IMG/VR virus record: IMGVR_UViG_3300030107_007542
Location: 1 to 30,956 of that record
Reading direction: 5' to 3' (one strand)
DNA: 30,956 nt
DNA from: a virus
Shown: positions 14,095 to 20,748 of the stretch, one piece after another
Layout: each line of letters begins with the position of its first letter
How positions within the stretch are numbered: the first letter of the stretch is position 1
The notes under the pieces: model-generated
The model's input: the letters and a program-made list of their open reading frames with translations, nothing else
The model's database searches: none
Told to the model about the DNA's origin: nothing
Made by a program: the position numbers and the translations under genes

Positions 14095-15052
14095 GGCAGA
14101 TTCGATTCATTGTTGCGTGAAGATCGTCCCAGTTAAACACCCCAAAACCGTCCTGGTTCATCATGCGAATAATCTCTGTTTTGTTGTAGTCGTATTCAAA
14201 ATTATCCAAAGCATAATGCACCTTATCCCGACATTGTAAAGAGAGGGCGGGAGCATACAATTGCATCAATTTATAGTTCTCTATAATTACATCTCTATAC
14301 TCTAAAACGTTCGTGAAAAACTTTGCCTTCGACTCTGTTTGAAGGCAGCAATCAAAAATCTCCTGCAATGTTACGTCCTTATCCTCTCTCAAAAAATTTA
14401 AGTTTTTTGAAATACTTTTTAGGCCGGCGCGGGGAACGCCCTTAAGGTTGTCCGATGGGTCGCCCGCAATGGCGCGGGCCACTGCAAAGTTACGGGGATG
14501 AATATCGTAATCCTCCACAATATTTAACTTGGTGTGAACCTTCTTTTGAATGGGCCGAAACAAAACTGTCTCACCATCACATAGCTGAAGGAAGTCCTTG
14601 TCGCTGGAGACCACAACCTTTTCCCAACCCTTAAACGTGTCAATCTGGGTGGCATAGGCGATAACATCATCGGCCTCGACTTCATCAAATCTCAACTGAA
14701 CAACGGGCAACTCATTCAAGTATTCCATTAACCTTAGTTGCTGCCACGCCATGTTGGCGCGCTGCTGCTCGTCGGTCAAATCTGTCTGTCGATTAACGCG
14801 AATAGGTTTTCGACCCTCTTTGTAATTCTTGTTTTGCTCGCGGCGCTTGCGACTGCCGCCCGGGCCGTCCCAGATGATCATCACAGTATCGGGCTTGATG
14901 TCGCGGCAAAGCTTCTGCAGGATGCCCAGGAAGCCCTTCAGGCCGCCGATAGGCTCTCCATGTGTAGACAGACTCGGGTTTACAATAAAAGCCCTGAAAT
15001 AAGCGTTCAGGGCGTCGACGATCATTACTCTTTTCATGCTGCTGTCCACCAT
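14069..15052 (-). CDS. 5'-3' exonuclease / flap endonuclease (FEN family), 327 aa
   Basis: Removes RNA primers and 5' flaps during lagging-strand processing, like T4 RNase H or the PolA 5' nuclease domain. Visible metal-site residues are the first Asp in MIVDALNAYFRAF, VMIIWDGPGG, EVEADDVIA, VSSDKDFLQL, and GDPSDNLKGVPRAGLKSI, the last being the helix-3-turn-helix DNA clamp. The start MVDSSMKR has GGAGG seven bases upstream. A longer version from 15130 would run through the preceding gene. It overlaps the upstream gene by 19 bases. The short PolA-family polymerase at 22188-23387 lacks this domain, so the two activities are encoded separately. Confidence 0.93.
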   Translation of the reverse strand: MVDSSMKRVMIVDALNAYFRAFIVNPSLSTHGEPIGGLKGFLGILQKLCRDIKPDTVMIIWDGPGGSRKRREQNKNYKEGRKPIRVNRQTDLTDEQQRANMAWQQLRLMEYLNELPVVQLRFDEVEADDVIAYATQIDTFKGWEKVVVSSDKDFLQLCDGETVLFRPIQKKVHTKLNIVEDYDIHPRNFAVARAIAGDPSDNLKGVPRAGLKSISKNLNFLREDKDVTLQEIFDCCLQTESKAKFFTNVLEYRDVIIENYKLMQLYAPALSLQCRDKVHYALDNFEYDYNKTEIIRMMNQDGFGVFNWDDLHATMNRICLDKALKKR

Positions 15053-15504
15053 TGTGGCACCTCCGATTTCCAAGTTGCGAAGCTTGCCTTCTCTCCGTGG
15101 TAGTATGCACGGTAAGCAGTTACCGCGCAAGGGTTTTTATACTGTGCCGGCATTGCCTGCGCAAAGGGCGTGAGTCCTGTCTCGGGGAAGTCAATTTTGA
15201 TTCCCTGCCACAGACACCAGTCAATAACGGCCCGACTCTTGTGGTTCTTGCCATAACGGCGAGTATATTCTGCGCACATTGCTAATGCATGGCGCATCAG
15301 CCAATCCCAATTGGCCTTGGATCGGCCCGCCCACAAGGTGCACGGGTGCTTGGGGTGCGTCTTGCGATAAGGCGCATCAAAGCCGTGTTCGTGCGCCACT
15401 GTGCAAAGCATCTGGGCGCTCTCTAAAATCATTTTAACAACGTGCTTGTCGCAGAGCATCTGCGCTGCAGTGTCTGGATCTTCGTCCAGAATAAATATGT
15501 TCAT
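15034..15504 (-). CDS. Conserved phage protein of unknown function, 156 aa
   Basis: I recognise the pattern but not a function. MNIFILDEDPDTAAQMLCDK followed by HVVKMILESAQMLC, then THPKHPCTLWAGRS, NWDWLMRHALAMC, EYTRRYGKNHKS, and a closing PQWW-type motif recur in many phage genomes. Conserved His, Cys and Asp residues (LCDKHVVK, KHPC) look like a metal or catalytic site. It has a good ribosome site (AGGGGAT) and its own promoter at 15537-15565, and runs into the exonuclease gene, suggesting DNA metabolism. An enzyme is likely; no reaction can be given. Confidence 0.8.
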   Translation of the reverse strand: MNIFILDEDPDTAAQMLCDKHVVKMILESAQMLCTVAHEHGFDAPYRKTHPKHPCTLWAGRSKANWDWLMRHALAMCAEYTRRYGKNHKSRAVIDWCLWQGIKIDFPETGLTPFAQAMPAQYKNPCAVTAYRAYYHGEKASFATWKSEVPQWWTAA

Positions 15505-15536
15505 TGTGTTATCCCCTAACGTTTGAAGCTCCTATG

Positions 15537-15565
15537 AGTATATCTCACAGGAGCCTCGGTGTCAA
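15537..15565 (-). promoter_or_regulatory. Sigma-70 promoter for the 15034-15504 / exonuclease unit
   Basis: TTGACA (15560-15565), 17-base spacer, TATACT (15537-15542) on the minus strand, in a true intergenic gap. Leader of about 25 bases with a ribosome site. Confidence 0.92.
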
Positions 15566-15582
15566 GGGTTTAAATCAGGTTT

Positions 15583-16188
15583 TTAGTTAGGGTCCGGAGG
15601 TGGCTCGATGTCCCCCACATGCTGTTTGGCTTTCAAGTAATTTGACAAAGCTTGCTCGGCAAAGGCGTCGGGATTGGGAATCAAAGTATTGGGACTCTGG
15701 CTCAGATGTTGCAGCAAAATGCCAGCAAAGTTAGTTAAAAACTCTTCAGAAATTGGAACCTCCATTCGATCGTCAATATTCAATAACTTAGCAATAGGAT
15801 TGGTCCCCACTTTACTATCATCCATTCCTACAAAATCATCTGCCGCAACCTTCAACACGTCGAAAGCTGCTTTGCCTATCTCTTTGGCGCTCATCAAAGT
15901 TTTGAATGTGGCTTTTCCTGTTTTCCAGATGGCCGCTGGACCAGCAATGAAAGTGCCAATTCCCGGGATTGCTTTCGCCCACTCAAGTGCGGCTTCAGCA
16001 ATTTCGGGGCCGACTTCTGTAATGGCTTGGTTTAAAAACTCCTTGCCAGCAGCCTTCGCACCCAGAACGATGATCGTGCGCTTAATAGCATCCACATAAT
16101 CCTTGGCTCGTTTGGCCTCGGCTTCTGTGAGAAGGTGCTCTGAACTTTCTGCCAGATAATGCCTCCATCCTTCCATGATGGGCTTCAT
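15583..16188 (-). CDS. Putative head-targeted (internal/ejected) protein with capsid-targeting-like N-terminus, 201 aa
   Basis: Function inferred. The first residues MKPIMEGWRHYLAES match those of the 394-residue protein at 16435-17619 (MKLIMEGWRQYLQEN). Basic-hydrophobic N-termini ending in L-x-E recall T4 capsid-targeting sequences, which are cut by the prohead protease after (L/I)-x-E; here the site would be YLAE. The body is Ala/Lys-rich and helical, with a moderately hydrophobic GIGTFIAGPAAIW stretch (near residues 80-95). It ends in a Pro-rich tail. An in-frame ATG six codons upstream (MHNHNN) is possible, but neither start has a ribosome site. It lies directly after the small membrane protein. 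Confidence 0.75.
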   Translation of the reverse strand: MKPIMEGWRHYLAESSEHLLTEAEAKRAKDYVDAIKRTIIVLGAKAAGKEFLNQAITEVGPEIAEAALEWAKAIPGIGTFIAGPAAIWKTGKATFKTLMSAKEIGKAAFDVLKVAADDFVGMDDSKVGTNPIAKLLNIDDRMEVPISEEFLTNFAGILLQHLSQSPNTLIPNPDAFAEQALSNYLKAKQHVGDIEPPPDPN

Positions 16189-16219
16189 ATTGTTATGGTT
16201 GTGCATACTATATATAGTC
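16150..16219 (-). repeat. Copy B of a 70-base shared 5' element (promoter-like palindrome plus tag codons)
   Basis: Aligns without gaps with 17581-17650, 52 of 70 bases identical and 26 of 31 in the part before ATG. It starts with a perfect 12-base palindrome ACTATATATAGT (16207-16218) that overlaps the stop codon of the preceding gene, then TGCACAAC and AACAATATGAA. Its position suggests a promoter or operator for head-protein genes; it does not resemble the sigma-70 sites elsewhere. Confidence 0.75.
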
Positions 16220-16372
16220 TTTTTTCCCTTTAATGGCTCGCTGTTTCCAATCCAGCCAAAAGCCCGCTCCCACCATTAGGTGCATCAGAATCGATGCCCC
16301 GTACTCCCAGGCGTCATGGTAGTTTACAAAGTGCAGATGCACATGGCCCACAACCCAAAAAGGTATAGCCAT
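16208..16372 (-). CDS. Small membrane protein, 54 aa (predicted leaderless)
   Basis: The protein MAIPFWVVGHVHLHF... has two hydrophobic segments: residues about 3-17, and about 26-40 around ASILMHLMVGAGFW. It ends with a basic tail (KQRAIKGKKDYI), so it is likely inner-membrane with the tail in the cytoplasm. I favour the ATG at 16372 because it lies 6 bases after TATAGT; an in-frame TTG at 16417 would add 15 residues but would sit upstream of that promoter. Function unknown. It sits between the two tagged head-protein candidates, which raises the possibility of a role in entry, injection or superinfection exclusion. Confidence 0.6.
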   Translation of the reverse strand: MAIPFWVVGHVHLHFVNYHDAWEYGASILMHLMVGAGFWLDWKQRAIKGKKDYI

Positions 16373-16378
16373 TTGCTG

Positions 16379-16407
16379 ACTATACCATAGTAGGAAGAAC
16401 TTTACAA
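16379..16407 (-). promoter_or_regulatory. Candidate sigma-70 promoter for leaderless membrane-protein gene
   Basis: TTGTAA (16402-16407), 17-base spacer, TATAGT (16379-16384) on the minus strand, six bases before ATG at 16372. The -35 is weaker than in the other sites. Confidence 0.5.
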
Positions 16408-16434
16408 ACTCTTTCAAGGGTTTTGTTTTACTCT

Positions 16435-17619
16435 TTAGGTGCCGCGGCTGGGTACGTATTTCCCTTTGGTTAAAGTAAAGTCCTTCACGCTCTGCGAGAA
16501 ATCATCGATGACCTTTTCGCCGCCAACAACCTTCGTATGTTGCTTCGACCAGGTTTCGAAGGTTGCTTGAACATGGCCACTCCACAGGGTCTTCACTTTT
16601 TGGCCAGCCTCAGCCGAGGCATCTGCCATTTCCGGATCTAATTCTCTCATCTCGGTTGCCATCTCAATAGCAGCTTCAATCTTCTCTGCCACCTTGGGGT
16701 GAAAATTGTCTAGCTTCCAGTGAAACTTCTCGCCGTCCCTACTCGTCAGATCATGCAAGTCATCGGACAATCCTCTAATCGCATCGACTGTTACATTAGC
16801 CTCATTATATTTTTGGTCTATAAGTTTATAATCAACAAGCTTTACTACATCATTATTCTCTGTTGCCTGCTCTTGATAGGTCATCATCATTTCTTCTTCG
16901 ATGCCGGCTTCGCCTCCGAGATTACTATACAAATCGCTAGTAAGGAGATCGACTGCGGACGCTAAAATGTTCTTTTCGATGACTTCGCCATTGCACTGAA
17001 ACTCGCAGATCATTGCTGCTTGTACCTGTGATGCATCTATCTCGCCCTTACCCAGTGCTTGGATAGCTTCGCCGGCTTGGTCCACGAGGACCTCAAGGGT
17101 TCCGCTGTAGGCGGCAACAAAAATTAGGATGGCTCCTAAGACCCAGAGGCCGGGGCCGATATAGGGTGCCAGTTTTCGGGCGCCAAGGGCGGCTTTGGCT
17201 ATCAATTGCATTGCCCCGAGATACAGCTTCATCCCAAAAGTATCAAGCATACTCGCGAGAATCTTAATAATACGATTTATGGCGTTTATTACAAACTTAA
17301 ATCCCTTAACTACAGCAGCACTCTTAAGCTTAGCCCACTTTTCTTTGCCCCACTTTTTAACAGCCTGGAGATCCACCCCCTCTTCAAGAGAAAGCTCTTC
17401 CTCGATTAGCGACCATTCGTGTTCGGCAGCTTCATTTAGAATGTCAAAAAAACGCTCTTCGGTAAGGGCTCCTTGTCGTGCCTCTTCACACAAAACATCA
17501 AAGTTCTTTTCACCAACTACTTGCTGGTTTTCAATTAACAGTACATTATCATCAATAAGGGCAGCGACTTCTTCATTTTCCTGAAGATACTGACGCCACC
17601 CCTCCATTATTAGTTTCAT
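16435..17619 (-). CDS. Putative head-targeted protein with capsid-targeting-like N-terminus and one membrane segment, 394 aa
   Basis: The N-terminus MKLIMEGWRQYLQEN is shared with the protein at 15583-16188 and ends in a possible prohead-protease site (YLQE). Residues about 25-95 are acidic (LTEERFFDILNEAAEHEW, LIEEELSLEE). A basic-amphipathic helical region follows, then a hydrophobic segment IGPGLWVLGAILIFVAAYSG (about 160-180) that could cross a membrane. The remainder is soluble and helical. An internally packaged, ejected protein that enters the cell envelope with the DNA would fit this layout. The upstream in-frame GTG (MHNPHN) is an alternative start; no ribosome site is seen. It lies 31 bases after uvsX. 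Confidence 0.75.
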   Translation of the reverse strand: MKLIMEGWRQYLQENEEVAALIDDNVLLIENQQVVGEKNFDVLCEEARQGALTEERFFDILNEAAEHEWSLIEEELSLEEGVDLQAVKKWGKEKWAKLKSAAVVKGFKFVINAINRIIKILASMLDTFGMKLYLGAMQLIAKAALGARKLAPYIGPGLWVLGAILIFVAAYSGTLEVLVDQAGEAIQALGKGEIDASQVQAAMICEFQCNGEVIEKNILASAVDLLTSDLYSNLGGEAGIEEEMMMTYQEQATENNDVVKLVDYKLIDQKYNEANVTVDAIRGLSDDLHDLTSRDGEKFHWKLDNFHPKVAEKIEAAIEMATEMRELDPEMADASAEAGQKVKTLWSGHVQATFETWSKQHTKVVGGEKVIDDFSQSVKDFTLTKGKYVPSRGT

Positions 17620-17650
17620 ATTGTGAGGATTGTGCACACTATAAATAGTC
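17581..17650 (-). repeat. Copy A of the 70-base shared 5' element
   Basis: Partner of 16150-16219. Begins GACTATTTATAGT (near-palindrome at 17638-17649), then GTGCACAATCC and ACAATATGAA, running into the tag codons. It sits immediately after the uvsX stop. Confidence 0.75.
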
Positions 17651-18772
17651 TTATTCTTTATCTACGTCGTAGAAATCCGCTGCGCTTCCTTCGCGAACAT
17701 CAAACTTGCGAATGATCTCTTCATCCATGATCTCGAACACTCGGTTCCTGAACTTCTCATCTTGGAGTTTGGTAACCCAATGTGCGCTTTGAAACTTCTC
17801 TTCGGTGCCGTCCTTGTGAACCAGCGCAAACCAAGCGCCTGCTTGCTTCACGTTGTCGGAGCCCTTAACAGCTTCCAGCCAACTCTCTTGGTCCTGGATA
17901 CCAACGTCATCGGTGCCCCAAAGGATCTTGAACGCACAGTTGCGTCCCTGTGTGCCAAAGCGAGACTTCTCCAACTTCACCTTCACCTCGGAGCCGATGC
18001 GGAAGCCGCTCTCGTCTTCAATGAAAGCCGACTTCGCCTTACGCCCCGTCAGCCAGATGCGCAGAGAATATACATAATGCATAGCCTTTCCGCCTGGAGT
18101 GATAAACGGTGTCGTCATTGCGACGATGCGTGCGTTCGGTCCCTGGGGAATATTAGTCTTTAGCTGGTTAAGAACCAGGAAGGCTGACTTAGTATTCGCG
18201 ATGGGGATAGTGAGTTTGGACATTCCCTTTGAGAGAATGCGCGCCTTCATTGCCATGGTGGATTGGGGATTAAAGTCCCCTTCCACATCGGAGACGGTAG
18301 GAGTCAGAGCCAACGAATCCCAAATAAACAGGGTTCTTTCGGCGCCCGAATTAAGGACGCTTTCCACTGTTTCTAGAACGTGTTCCACCGATTGGGCCTG
18401 GACATAGATCAGATCATCTAGATTACATCCGGTTCGTTCCAGGAATCCTGGGTCAATCGCTGACTCTGAATCCATATATACCACCGTCATGCCCTTTTTC
18501 TGGGCATTGGCTGCACACTGCGCGGCCATGAAAGACTTGCCGGTGGATTCAAGACCTGCAATCTCCGTGAACTTGCCGACGGGAATGCCCGCAAGTTGGC
18601 CGCGGCAGACAATAGAATCCAACCACCGAGAACCGGTGGGGATCCATTCTGTTACTTCTGTAGGATTTGCTTCCTTCAGATTGTGGGCGACTTCCACCCC
18701 TGATGTTTTATTGATTAGTGTGCGCAATCCCTCAATGGAGATCTTGCCTGCCTTTGATTTACTTTTTGCCAT
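17651..18772 (-). CDS. uvsX: UvsX/RecA-family recombinase, 373 aa
   Basis: ATP-dependent strand-exchange protein for recombination-dependent replication and repair. Walker A GLESTGKS at residues 73-80, the catalytic Glu in MDSESAIDP (E103), Walker B LFIWDS (148-153), and the VLNQLKTNI segment with a following Gly-rich loop. ITPGGKAMHYVYSLRIWL corresponds to the RecA L2/GGxALKFYAS region. The C-terminal region (residues about 290-373) is phage-specific and acidic. GGAGG is five bases before the ATG. It overlaps the end of the small membrane gene by 14 bases. The promoter at 18990-19018 should drive both. RecA and UvsX cannot be separated by eye; the phage context and the gp32-type SSB favour UvsX. 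Confidence 0.95.
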   Translation of the reverse strand: MAKSKSKAGKISIEGLRTLINKTSGVEVAHNLKEANPTEVTEWIPTGSRWLDSIVCRGQLAGIPVGKFTEIAGLESTGKSFMAAQCAANAQKKGMTVVYMDSESAIDPGFLERTGCNLDDLIYVQAQSVEHVLETVESVLNSGAERTLFIWDSLALTPTVSDVEGDFNPQSTMAMKARILSKGMSKLTIPIANTKSAFLVLNQLKTNIPQGPNARIVAMTTPFITPGGKAMHYVYSLRIWLTGRKAKSAFIEDESGFRIGSEVKVKLEKSRFGTQGRNCAFKILWGTDDVGIQDQESWLEAVKGSDNVKQAGAWFALVHKDGTEEKFQSAHWVTKLQDEKFRNRVFEIMDEEIIRKFDVREGSAADFYDVDKE

Positions 18773-18920
18773 AAAGGCCTCCGTATTTATATGAAAATTC
18801 TTCCATCACATCCTTTTGTAGAACAGCGAGTTGCTCGCTAAGTTCTCGGATATCTTGACGCGCCTCTAATAACAAGACGTAAAGGACTACCACCGCTATA
18901 GTTAATAAGCCAACAAACAT
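18759..18920 (-). CDS. Small single-pass membrane protein with coiled coil, 53 aa
   Basis: A short gene with a strong ribosome site (TTAAGGAG, 5 bases before ATG). The start MFVGLLTIAVVVLYVLLLEA is one hydrophobic helix (residues 2-18), followed by a heptad-rich amphipathic helix (RQDIRELSEQLAVLQKDVMEE), then SYKYGGLYGKK. It would anchor in the inner membrane with a cytoplasmic or periplasmic coiled coil. The last codons overlap the start of uvsX, so expression is coupled. Function unknown; the shape resembles small phage envelope or spanin-like proteins, but the position is not in a lysis cassette. Confidence 0.75.
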   Translation of the reverse strand: MFVGLLTIAVVVLYVLLLEARQDIRELSEQLAVLQKDVMEEFSYKYGGLYGKK

Positions 18921-18929
18921 TTGTACTCC

Positions 18930-19160
18930 TTAAAACCCATGCTCAGTAACCACCAAGCATCCCTCATTACTCCAACGTTCATAGTGAGTATCATAGCCCA
19001 AAAGTCGAACTGTGTCAACCACTATCTGTCGCATTTTTTCAGATTTGCCGGTGATAATCTTTAGTGGCAATTCATTGTTGTACACAAAACTGTGCACCTT
19101 CTGCTCTACCAGCTCATGCTTGTCGCCATGCAAATCTAATATCTTCACTCTTCTATACAC
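18930..19160 (-). CDS. Smr-domain protein, 76 aa
   Basis: Stand-alone small MutS-related (Smr) domain. The conserved LDLHG (residues 8-12) and the ITGKS element (near 36-40) are in place with the intervening helix (ELVEQKVHSFVYNN), and RQIVVDTVRLLGY follows as in the family. Smr domains are nucleases that nick DNA or cleave RNA (in bacterial MutS2 and SmrB, stalled ribosomes). The catalytic DxH of the LDLHG motif is present. The start is GTG at 19160, overlapping the upstream gene by 8 bases; GTG at 19148 is an alternative. A promoter for the next genes lies inside it. Confidence 0.8.
   Translation of the reverse strand: MYRRVKILDLHGDKHELVEQKVHSFVYNNELPLKIITGKSEKMRQIVVDTVRLLGYDTHYERWSNEGCLVVTEHGF
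18990..19018 (-). promoter_or_regulatory. Sigma-70 promoter inside smr gene, for membrane protein and uvsX
   Basis: TTGACA (19013-19018), 17-base spacer, TATGAT (18990-18995) on the minus strand. Leader of about 60 bases to the ATG at 18920. Confidence 0.82.
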
Positions 19161-19641
19161 CCAATGTCAAAAGGCCGTCTTTGGTTTGAACCACCACATC
19201 GAAGGGTGATACAAAAGTATCCGCCGCACTATTAAGGCTGTACAGATCGCTAGCCCGTACCTTGAGATTGGTGGCAATCTCGCACGTTCCACGCTTATGG
19301 TCATGCCGCTCGGTCGAAATGGTAAGCAAATCATGTTCGTAGGCTTCACGCTGGATTGTATCTGTCAGATAGTCCTCAAACGTCCCCTCCCGGTCATAGT
19401 CTTCCAAGAGCCCTGCGTCACGCATGATCTCCAAAACGTCCTCCTCATATCGCGAGTAGATAGTTATTCCCCGGGTTGCCAGCACACTTGCCAACACCTG
19501 AGCGGTGCGCGTCTGAGTCAGGGCTTCGTCGATATAATCATCCGAAATGTGCCAAACTGAGGCAGTGTCCTCATAGTTTAAATAAACAAAGCTGTCGCCA
19601 CCAATTCCCAACTCCCGTAGAGTTTCTACTATTTTTCCCAT
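19153..19641 (-). CDS. Uncharacterised protein, 162 aa
   Basis: Not recognised. An acidic, soluble protein: GGDSFVYLNYEDTASVW, a long charged middle with many Glu and Asp, ERHDHKRGTCEIATNL, and a hydrophobic end (FVSPFDVVVQTKDGLLTLGV) like a closing beta hairpin. There is no motif I can name. The ribosome site is good (GGGAG, 7 bases before ATG). It follows a probable terminator (19656-19685), so it needs its own start of transcription or read-through; I see no convincing promoter. It overlaps the Smr gene by 8 bases, which suggests joint action. Confidence 0.72.
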   Translation of the reverse strand: MGKIVETLRELGIGGDSFVYLNYEDTASVWHISDDYIDEALTQTRTAQVLASVLATRGITIYSRYEEDVLEIMRDAGLLEDYDREGTFEDYLTDTIQREAYEHDLLTISTERHDHKRGTCEIATNLKVRASDLYSLNSAADTFVSPFDVVVQTKDGLLTLGV

Positions 19642-19655
19642 TGTCGCTCCCTAAG

Positions 19656-19685
19656 TTAAAAATAAGGCACCTGTCGCCCGTGCCT
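19656..19685 (-). terminator. Probable Rho-independent terminator after Hc1-like gene
   Basis: On the minus strand AGGCAC (19680-19685) pairs with GTGCCT (19665-19670) around a nine-base loop, then TATTTTT follows. Six pairs is a modest stem. It lies 15 bases after the stop at 19700. Confidence 0.65.
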
Positions 19686-19699
19686 ACCTGCGGCTTGTT

Positions 19700-19888
19700 T
19701 TACTGATTATTCTTAGCGTTCTGGATTTCAACTCGCAAATCTTGCGCGAGGGCCTTGGCCTGTTGCATGGTCTTGCGGACCCGGGTGCCGGCGGCATTAT
19801 TCCCGCGATCGCAAAATTTATCATAATCCTCTCGGGTTTCCACCAAAAGAGAAATAAGTTGTTCCAGTAAATTGTCTTCAGTACTCAT
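19700..19888 (-). CDS. Hc1 / histone H1-like DNA-binding protein, 62 aa
   Basis: The C-terminal half RGNNAAGTRVRKTMQQAKAL followed by AQDLRVEIQNAKN matches the core of the bacterial Hc1 (histone H1-like) family, which has KGNKAAGTRxRKxMQELKxLAQEIRKEIQ. The N-terminal 25 residues form an acidic helix (LLEQLISLLVETREDYDKF). It is short compared with chlamydial Hc1, lacking the Lys/Pro-rich tail, but similar in size to the core-only family members. It probably binds DNA non-specifically and bends or compacts it, here or on host DNA. A good ribosome site (AGGAG) precedes it. It is 62 bases after the SSB gene and followed by a terminator, so it is the last gene of that unit. Confidence 0.8.
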   Translation of the reverse strand: MSTEDNLLEQLISLLVETREDYDKFCDRGNNAAGTRVRKTMQQAKALAQDLRVEIQNAKNNQ

Positions 19889-19909
19889 TGTAACTGCTCC
19901 TATAAATAT

Positions 19910-19934
19910 GAGGCCCCTGATAACCCTAGGCCTC
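19910..19934 (-). other. Intergenic hairpin between SSB and Hc1-like genes
   Basis: Perfect six-pair stem GAGGCC/GGCCTC with a 13-base loop, followed on the minus strand by ATATTTATAG. A weak terminator or attenuator that would lower Hc1 expression relative to SSB is possible; the U-tract is poor. Confidence 0.35.
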
Positions 19935-19950
19935 CCTGTGGGGGGGATGA

Positions 19951-20721
19951 TTAGAGAGCGCCAAGCTCTGCGAAAGCGGCATCTACGGCATTAGCTTCGC
20001 CGTCCTTGTTGCCATACTTCGTGGTCTCGCTGCTAACAGTCTCGGGGTCATCAACCTGAGAGTTAACAAACGTATCCAGAATCGTCTGCACATCGGCAGT
20101 CGTCTTTCGCTCAAACAGACCAGAAAACTCTGGGATACTGTCCAAAAGCTCCGCGCACTTGTCGGGCGTCAGATCCTCACAGAGAGGGGACGAACGGCGA
20201 CGGGGCACGAGCTTCGTCTGCGGGAAGGAAGCCCCGGGAGGCTTTCCGTAAGTCATGGTGAGATCGGTACCAGTCTCGGTATCAGTGATATCACCATACT
20301 CCGGGTTCAGCACGAGCGTCAGAAGGTTCTCATAGGCAGTCTTGCCATACCCCCACACGCGTACTCCCTTTTCTTCTTCGCCACGAACCATGACGGGGCT
20401 GAAGAACCGCTGTCGAACAAACAGAGACTTTGCAGTCTTCTTGCTATGCTCATCGTTGTTATCGACTCCTTCGCGCCACAGCTGCGACGCAAATTCACAC
20501 ACGGGACACTCGTCGCCGTAGTTGCGCTTGGGGCAAAGGAAGCCACCCTTCTCGATATTGTAATGAAACCACATCTCCTTGAAGGGGTCTCCGTCCGGGG
20601 TTGGGACGATGCGAATATCTTGGTCCCCATCCTCGGGGCGCCAGAAAGTGTCATTTGAGGAGTTTCCGTCTCCACGTAGTGACGAGAGCTTTTCCCTCAT
20701 CTTGTCTAAATTGATACCCAT
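19951..20721 (-). CDS. gp32-like single-stranded DNA-binding protein, 256 aa
   Basis: Coats single-stranded DNA at the replication fork and works with UvsX. Features match T4 gp32: a basic N-terminus (MGINLDKMREKLSSLRG) for cooperativity, then FWRPEDGDQDIRIVPTPDG and the zinc site. Ligands are H53, C63, C72 and C75 (YGDECPVCEF), the same His-Cys3 order and near-identical spacing as gp32 (H64, C77, C87, C90). The aromatic OB-fold core follows (RQRFFSPVMVRG, VRVWGYGKTAYENLL). The C-terminus is acidic (DDPETVSSE, then DAAFAELGAL), as needed for partner binding. The start MGINL has TAAGGAG eight bases upstream; a longer version from 20760 lacks a ribosome site. Confidence 0.9.
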   Translation of the reverse strand: MGINLDKMREKLSSLRGDGNSSNDTFWRPEDGDQDIRIVPTPDGDPFKEMWFHYNIEKGGFLCPKRNYGDECPVCEFASQLWREGVDNNDEHSKKTAKSLFVRQRFFSPVMVRGEEEKGVRVWGYGKTAYENLLTLVLNPEYGDITDTETGTDLTMTYGKPPGASFPQTKLVPRRRSSPLCEDLTPDKCAELLDSIPEFSGLFERKTTADVQTILDTFVNSQVDDPETVSSETTKYGNKDGEANAVDAAFAELGAL

Positions 20722-20748
20722 TTTTATCTCCTTAAGTTGGGTTAAAGT

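Noticed and set aside
16390-16430. Alternative promoter TTGAAA with TACTAT ahead of the small membrane gene
   Set aside because: The spacer would be 19 bases, unlike the 17-base rule elsewhere; TTGTAA-N17-TATAGT fits better, though with a weaker -35.
18783-18791. TATAAATAC on the minus strand ahead of uvsX, identical to the core of T4 late promoters
   Set aside because: It lies in codons of the small membrane protein and would give a start inside the uvsX ribosome site; a recombinase is not expected to be late; no second copy is found at structural genes.
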